Below, piece by piece: positions 62,301 through 64,000 of a stretch of DNA of 64,000 nucleotides. Source of the stretch: Lachnospiraceae bacterium UBA7086 (GTDB taxonomy: Bacteria > Bacillota > Clostridia > Lachnospirales > Lachnospiraceae); assembly GCA_002492525.1 (NCBI GenBank), contig DKZA01000003.1, positions 44,392 through 108,391 of the forward strand, read 5' to 3'. The number at the start of each line of letters is the position of its first letter. Positions within the stretch are counted from its first letter, which is position 1. Below the pieces are notes generated by a model. The model made no database searches. It saw only the letters and a list, made by a program, of their open reading frames with translations, and was not told where the DNA came from. The position numbers and the translations under genes are program-made.

Positions 62301-63575
62301 CTGCCCGCCGATATCCAGGATACAGTCCACATCAGGGTTGAAAAAAGCGGCGGCATTGTAATGCGCCACAGTTTCTACTTCGCCGTCATCCAGTAAAAAT
62401 GCGGCTTTCATCAGGGCTTCTCCGTAACCGGTAGAGCAGGAGCGTACAATCCTGACACCAGTGGGAAGCAGGCGATAGATCTCTTTCAGGGAACGAATGG
62501 CGGTCTTTAAAGGACTGCCATCATTGCTGCTGTAGAAGGAATAGAGTAAAGACCCGTCTTCCCCGACAAGAGCCACTTTGGTGGTAGTGGAACCTGCATC
62601 AATGCCCAGGAAACAATTTCCCTGATAGGCAGATAAATCCGCCGTGGTCACATGGTGGGTATTGTGTCTTGCACAGAAGACGTCATAGTCTTTCTGAGAG
62701 GCAAACAGAGGTTCCATTCGCTCCACTTCAAAATCCATCTTGATATTAGAGGAGAGTTTCTCCTTCATCTGATCCATGCTATAGAAAGTCTCTTCCTTTG
62801 CATTTAAGGCTGAGCCGATAGCGGCAAAAAGATGGGAATTGTCCATATCGATGATATGTTCGTCATCCAATTTGAGTGTCCGGATAAAGGCCTGCTTTAA
62901 CTCTGATAAGAAATGCAGCGGGCCGCCCAGAAACGCCACATGCCCCCGAATAGGTTTCCCACAGGCAAGGCCGCTGATGGTCTGATTGACAACAGCCTGG
63001 AATATGGAAGCGGACAAATCCTCTTTGGTGGCGCCTTCGTTGATTAAGGGCTGAATATCGGATTTGGCAAATACGCCGCATCTGGCGGCAATGGTATACA
63101 GGGAATGATAATTTCTTGCATACGTGTTTAAACCAGCGGCATCAGTCTGTAAAAGAGAAGCCATCTGGTCGATAAAGGAACCTGTACCGCCGGCACAGAT
63201 ACCGTTCATGCGCTGTTCTACGTTGCCTCCTTCAAAGTAAATGATTTTGGCGTCTTCGCCGCCCAGTTCGATTGCCACATCCGTGACGGGGGCGAAGGTC
63301 TGTAAGGAGGTGGATACTGCGATCACTTCCTGTACAAAGGGCACTTTTAAATGGTTGGCCAGTGTAAGGCCGCCGGAACCGGTGATCATGGGATGTACGG
63401 TCAGGTTGCCCAGTTTATCGTAAGCTTTGGTAAGCAGGCTTAAGAGAGTCTCCTGTATGTTGGCAAAATGCCGTTGGTAATCGGAAAAGAGTATCTGATG
63501 CCGGTCATCCAGAATGGCAATCTTGACGGTGGTGGAACCTATGTCAATGCCAAGCGTATATTGCATTTCACTCAT
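59331..63575 (-). CDS. Giant 2-hydroxyacyl-CoA dehydratase activase-related protein
   Basis: The ATG at 63575 is preferred, with AAAGGAG 11 bases upstream; GTG at 63587 abuts that site. The 1,414-residue protein has two ASKHA ATPase domains of the BadF/BcrA/HgdC type: LGIDIGSTTVKIAI at about 7-20 and FLGIDAGSTTTKVAL near 322. A Cys cluster at about 600-632 (KCKGCTNNC, then NRCERG) follows, then a DUF2229-type region and a C-terminal part resembling dehydratase subunits. Such activases use ATP to inject electrons into a 2-hydroxyacyl-CoA dehydratase or a double-cubane protein. Here activator and acceptor-like parts are fused. Its substrate is unknown. Confidence 0.9.
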   Translation of the reverse strand: MSEMQYTLGIDIGSTTVKIAILDDRHQILFSDYQRHFANIQETLLSLLTKAYDKLGNLTVHPMITGSGGLTLANHLKVPFVQEVIAVSTSLQTFAPVTDVAIELGGEDAKIIYFEGGNVEQRMNGICAGGTGSFIDQMASLLQTDAAGLNTYARNYHSLYTIAARCGVFAKSDIQPLINEGATKEDLSASIFQAVVNQTISGLACGKPIRGHVAFLGGPLHFLSELKQAFIRTLKLDDEHIIDMDNSHLFAAIGSALNAKEETFYSMDQMKEKLSSNIKMDFEVERMEPLFASQKDYDVFCARHNTHHVTTADLSAYQGNCFLGIDAGSTTTKVALVGEDGSLLYSFYSSNDGSPLKTAIRSLKEIYRLLPTGVRIVRSCSTGYGEALMKAAFLLDDGEVETVAHYNAAAFFNPDVDCILDIGGQDMKCIKIKNQTVDSVQLNEACSSGCGSFIETFAKSLNYGVEEFARTALFAEHPIDLGTRCTVFMNSKVKQAQKEGASVSDISAGLAYSVIKNALFKVIKVSDASELGRHIVVQGGTFYNDAVLRSFEKIAGCEAIRPDIAGIMGAFGAALIARERYQEGYTTSMLNLEQITNLQFETSMAKCKGCTNNCRLTINKFTGGRQYVSGNRCERGLGKSKKENSVPNLYDYKLKRLFSYEPLPADEAKRGTVGIPRVLNMYENYPFWFTFFTKLGYRVILSPVSNRKIYELGIESIPSESECYPAKLAHGHISWLIKQNVDFIFYPALFYERDEFHEANNHYNCPIVTSYSENIKNNVEEIGRGEVVFRNPFMSFQSLHTVTSALTKEFQDLPVTEVMDAAEAAWEELAKARQDMRDKGEEVLRYMETNHVRGIVLAGRPYHIDPEINHGIPELITSYDIAVLTEDSVSHLAQPERPLIVSDQWMYHSRLYAAASYVKTRDDLDLIQLNSFGCGLDAVTTDQVNDILSGSDKIYTCLKIDEVNNLGAARIRIRSLLSAIKVREQKHKERVIRSSAITKVPFTEQMRKEYTILCPQMSPIHFEILEAAFKACGYHFEVLNNDNRHAVDVGLKYVNNDACYPSLMVVGQIMDALLSGRYDLNKVAIVMSQTGGGCRATNYVGFIRRALEKAGMSQIPVISINLAGLESNPGFHLNGELLTRAAYGAVFGDIFMRCVYRMRPYEITPGSVDALHTKWVDKCREFVSRKHMNFFTFRKMCRQIIREFDAVPIDENLRKPRVGIVGEILVKFAPAANNHLVELLESEGAEAVVPDLLDFMLYCFYNQIYKAEYLGTSRKTALISRLGIWALERLRGQAAREFRKSRHFTPPVSIYTLVDYASPIVNIGNQTGEGWFLTGEMVELIHSGVNNIVCTQPFGCLPNHVVGKGVIKELRSRFPSSNIVAIDYDPGASEVNQLNRIKLMLSTAQKNLKKSSKA

Positions 63576-63635
63576 TTCTCGTTTCACTCCTTTAAAATGT
63601 ACTGTTTATTTTTGTACCTATTTATTATATGATTC

Positions 63636-63677
63636 GGCAATCCATGTCATTATACGACAGGGATTGCCAAAAAGCAA
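63636..63677 (-). promoter_or_regulatory. Promoter of the giant activase gene covered by a palindrome
   Basis: On the minus strand, TTGCTT (63672-63677), 17 bases, TATAAT (63649-63654). An inverted repeat, GGCAATCC (63636-63643) with GGATTGCC (63661-63668) and inner TGTC (63645-63648) with GACA (63656-63659), is centred on the -10 box. This is a strong candidate operator. Confidence 0.8.
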
Positions 63678-63761
63678 TTGTCCAATTCTTAGAAAAAAAT
63701 GAAGATTTCGGGCGTCATTTATTAAATTTTTATGACTTCCCGGTTTTTATGAAGCACGCCG

Positions 63762-63790
63762 TTTACTTTTAAAAACAGGGATGATAAAAT
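63762..63790 (+). promoter_or_regulatory. Promoter of the rhomboid-like gene (tentative)
   Basis: TTTACT (63762-63767), 17 bases, TAAAAT (63785-63790), about 48 bases before the ATG. Confidence 0.45.
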
Positions 63791-63838
63791 GTATTCAACT
63801 TTAGCGGGGAAAATGAATCGATGGGAGAGTGTAATATC

Positions 63839-64000
63839 ATGAGTCCTTTTGAACGAAAATTTGGGAAATATGCCATTCGGAATTTATCTTTTATTCTGGT
63901 ATTCTGTTATGGCATCGGTTATCTGCTGCAAATGATGGACAGGAGTAATCTGCTGATTTCTTTTCTGACGCTGAACCCCTATGCGATTCTGCATGGGCAG
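63839..64000 (+). CDS. Rhomboid-like membrane protein, N-terminal part only
   Basis: The ATG at 63839 follows GGGAGAG and the frame is open for 54 codons to the window edge. The visible part reads MSPFERKFGKYAIRNLS, then a membrane helix (about 18-33) and LISFLTLNPYAILHGQ. This opening is typical of Lachnospiraceae rhomboid-family proteins, in which a WR motif normally follows. The catalytic Ser and His, if present, lie outside the window. Confidence 0.6.
   Translation, partial: MSPFERKFGKYAIRNLSFILVFCYGIGYLLQMMDRSNLLISFLTLNPYAILHGQ

Overview
The window looks like chromosomal DNA from an anaerobic Firmicute of the class Clostridia, most likely family Lachnospiraceae. The basis is moderate GC, strong AGGAGG ribosome binding sites, many Fe-S and radical-SAM enzymes, ATP-driven 2-hydroxyacyl-CoA-dehydratase-type activases, ECF vitamin transport, and small lineage-type proteins (a 57-residue Cys protein of the DUF6472 type, a 1,414-residue activase). 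No tRNA, rRNA, CRISPR array, intact insertion sequence or prophage was seen.

Layout. (1) 1-3.5 kb: a leftward Y-family DNA polymerase under a LexA-type operator, a tandem HD/HD-GYP signalling protein and a DUF362 ferredoxin-like protein. (2) About 3.6-12.7 kb: an AT-rich accessory island. It holds a LytTR/DUF3021/ABC-transporter module, decayed gene debris with a duplicated promoter, a FadR-type regulator beside a chloramphenicol-acetyltransferase-like gene, and a row of small resistance or stress genes (GNAT, SdpI, CPBP protease, isochorismatase-like hydrolase, Nudix) with recurring boundary motifs. (3) 12.7-27 kb: a Thr/Glu-rich coiled-coil protein, two divergent MATE pumps, a radical-SAM protein, Xaa-Pro aminopeptidase, an Fe-S aldo-keto reductase-like protein, a large hybrid histidine kinase, a secreted GH25 lysozyme and a type-B carboxylesterase. 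(4) 27-34.5 kb: a tight housekeeping operon with a zinc-finger membrane protein, polA, coaE, a long FtsA-like ATPase and a YycJ/WalJ-type nuclease. (5) 34.5-45.6 kb: ACT and PFL proteins, an ECF vitamin transporter, an epimerase-like protein, feoA/feoB, glycerol-1-phosphate dehydrogenase and a polytopic membrane protein. (6) 45.6-64 kb: small alarmone synthetase, an ArsR-like regulator, putP, a TetR regulator, an RsmF-type methyltransferase, an MBOAT/SGNH O-acetylation pair, RluF-type pseudouridine synthase, ligA, metA, two small proteins, the giant activase and the start of a rhomboid-like gene.

The most unusual non-coding signal is a pair of about 135-nt intergenic elements (45613-45751 and 51926-52058). 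They share a conserved core, but their inner and outer stems have different sequences that remain complementary, so structure rather than sequence appears to be conserved. Other regulatory signals of note are a long palindrome laid over the -10 box of the giant activase gene, a palindrome inside the MBOAT promoter, mutually exclusive hairpins before the lysozyme gene, and nested hairpins between the ACT and PFL genes. Protein-level oddities include an Asp at the acyl-CoA-selecting position 111 of MetA, an aldo-keto reductase lacking the canonical Tyr and Lys, a LigA with RGNG for RGDG, and a PolA without proofreading residues.
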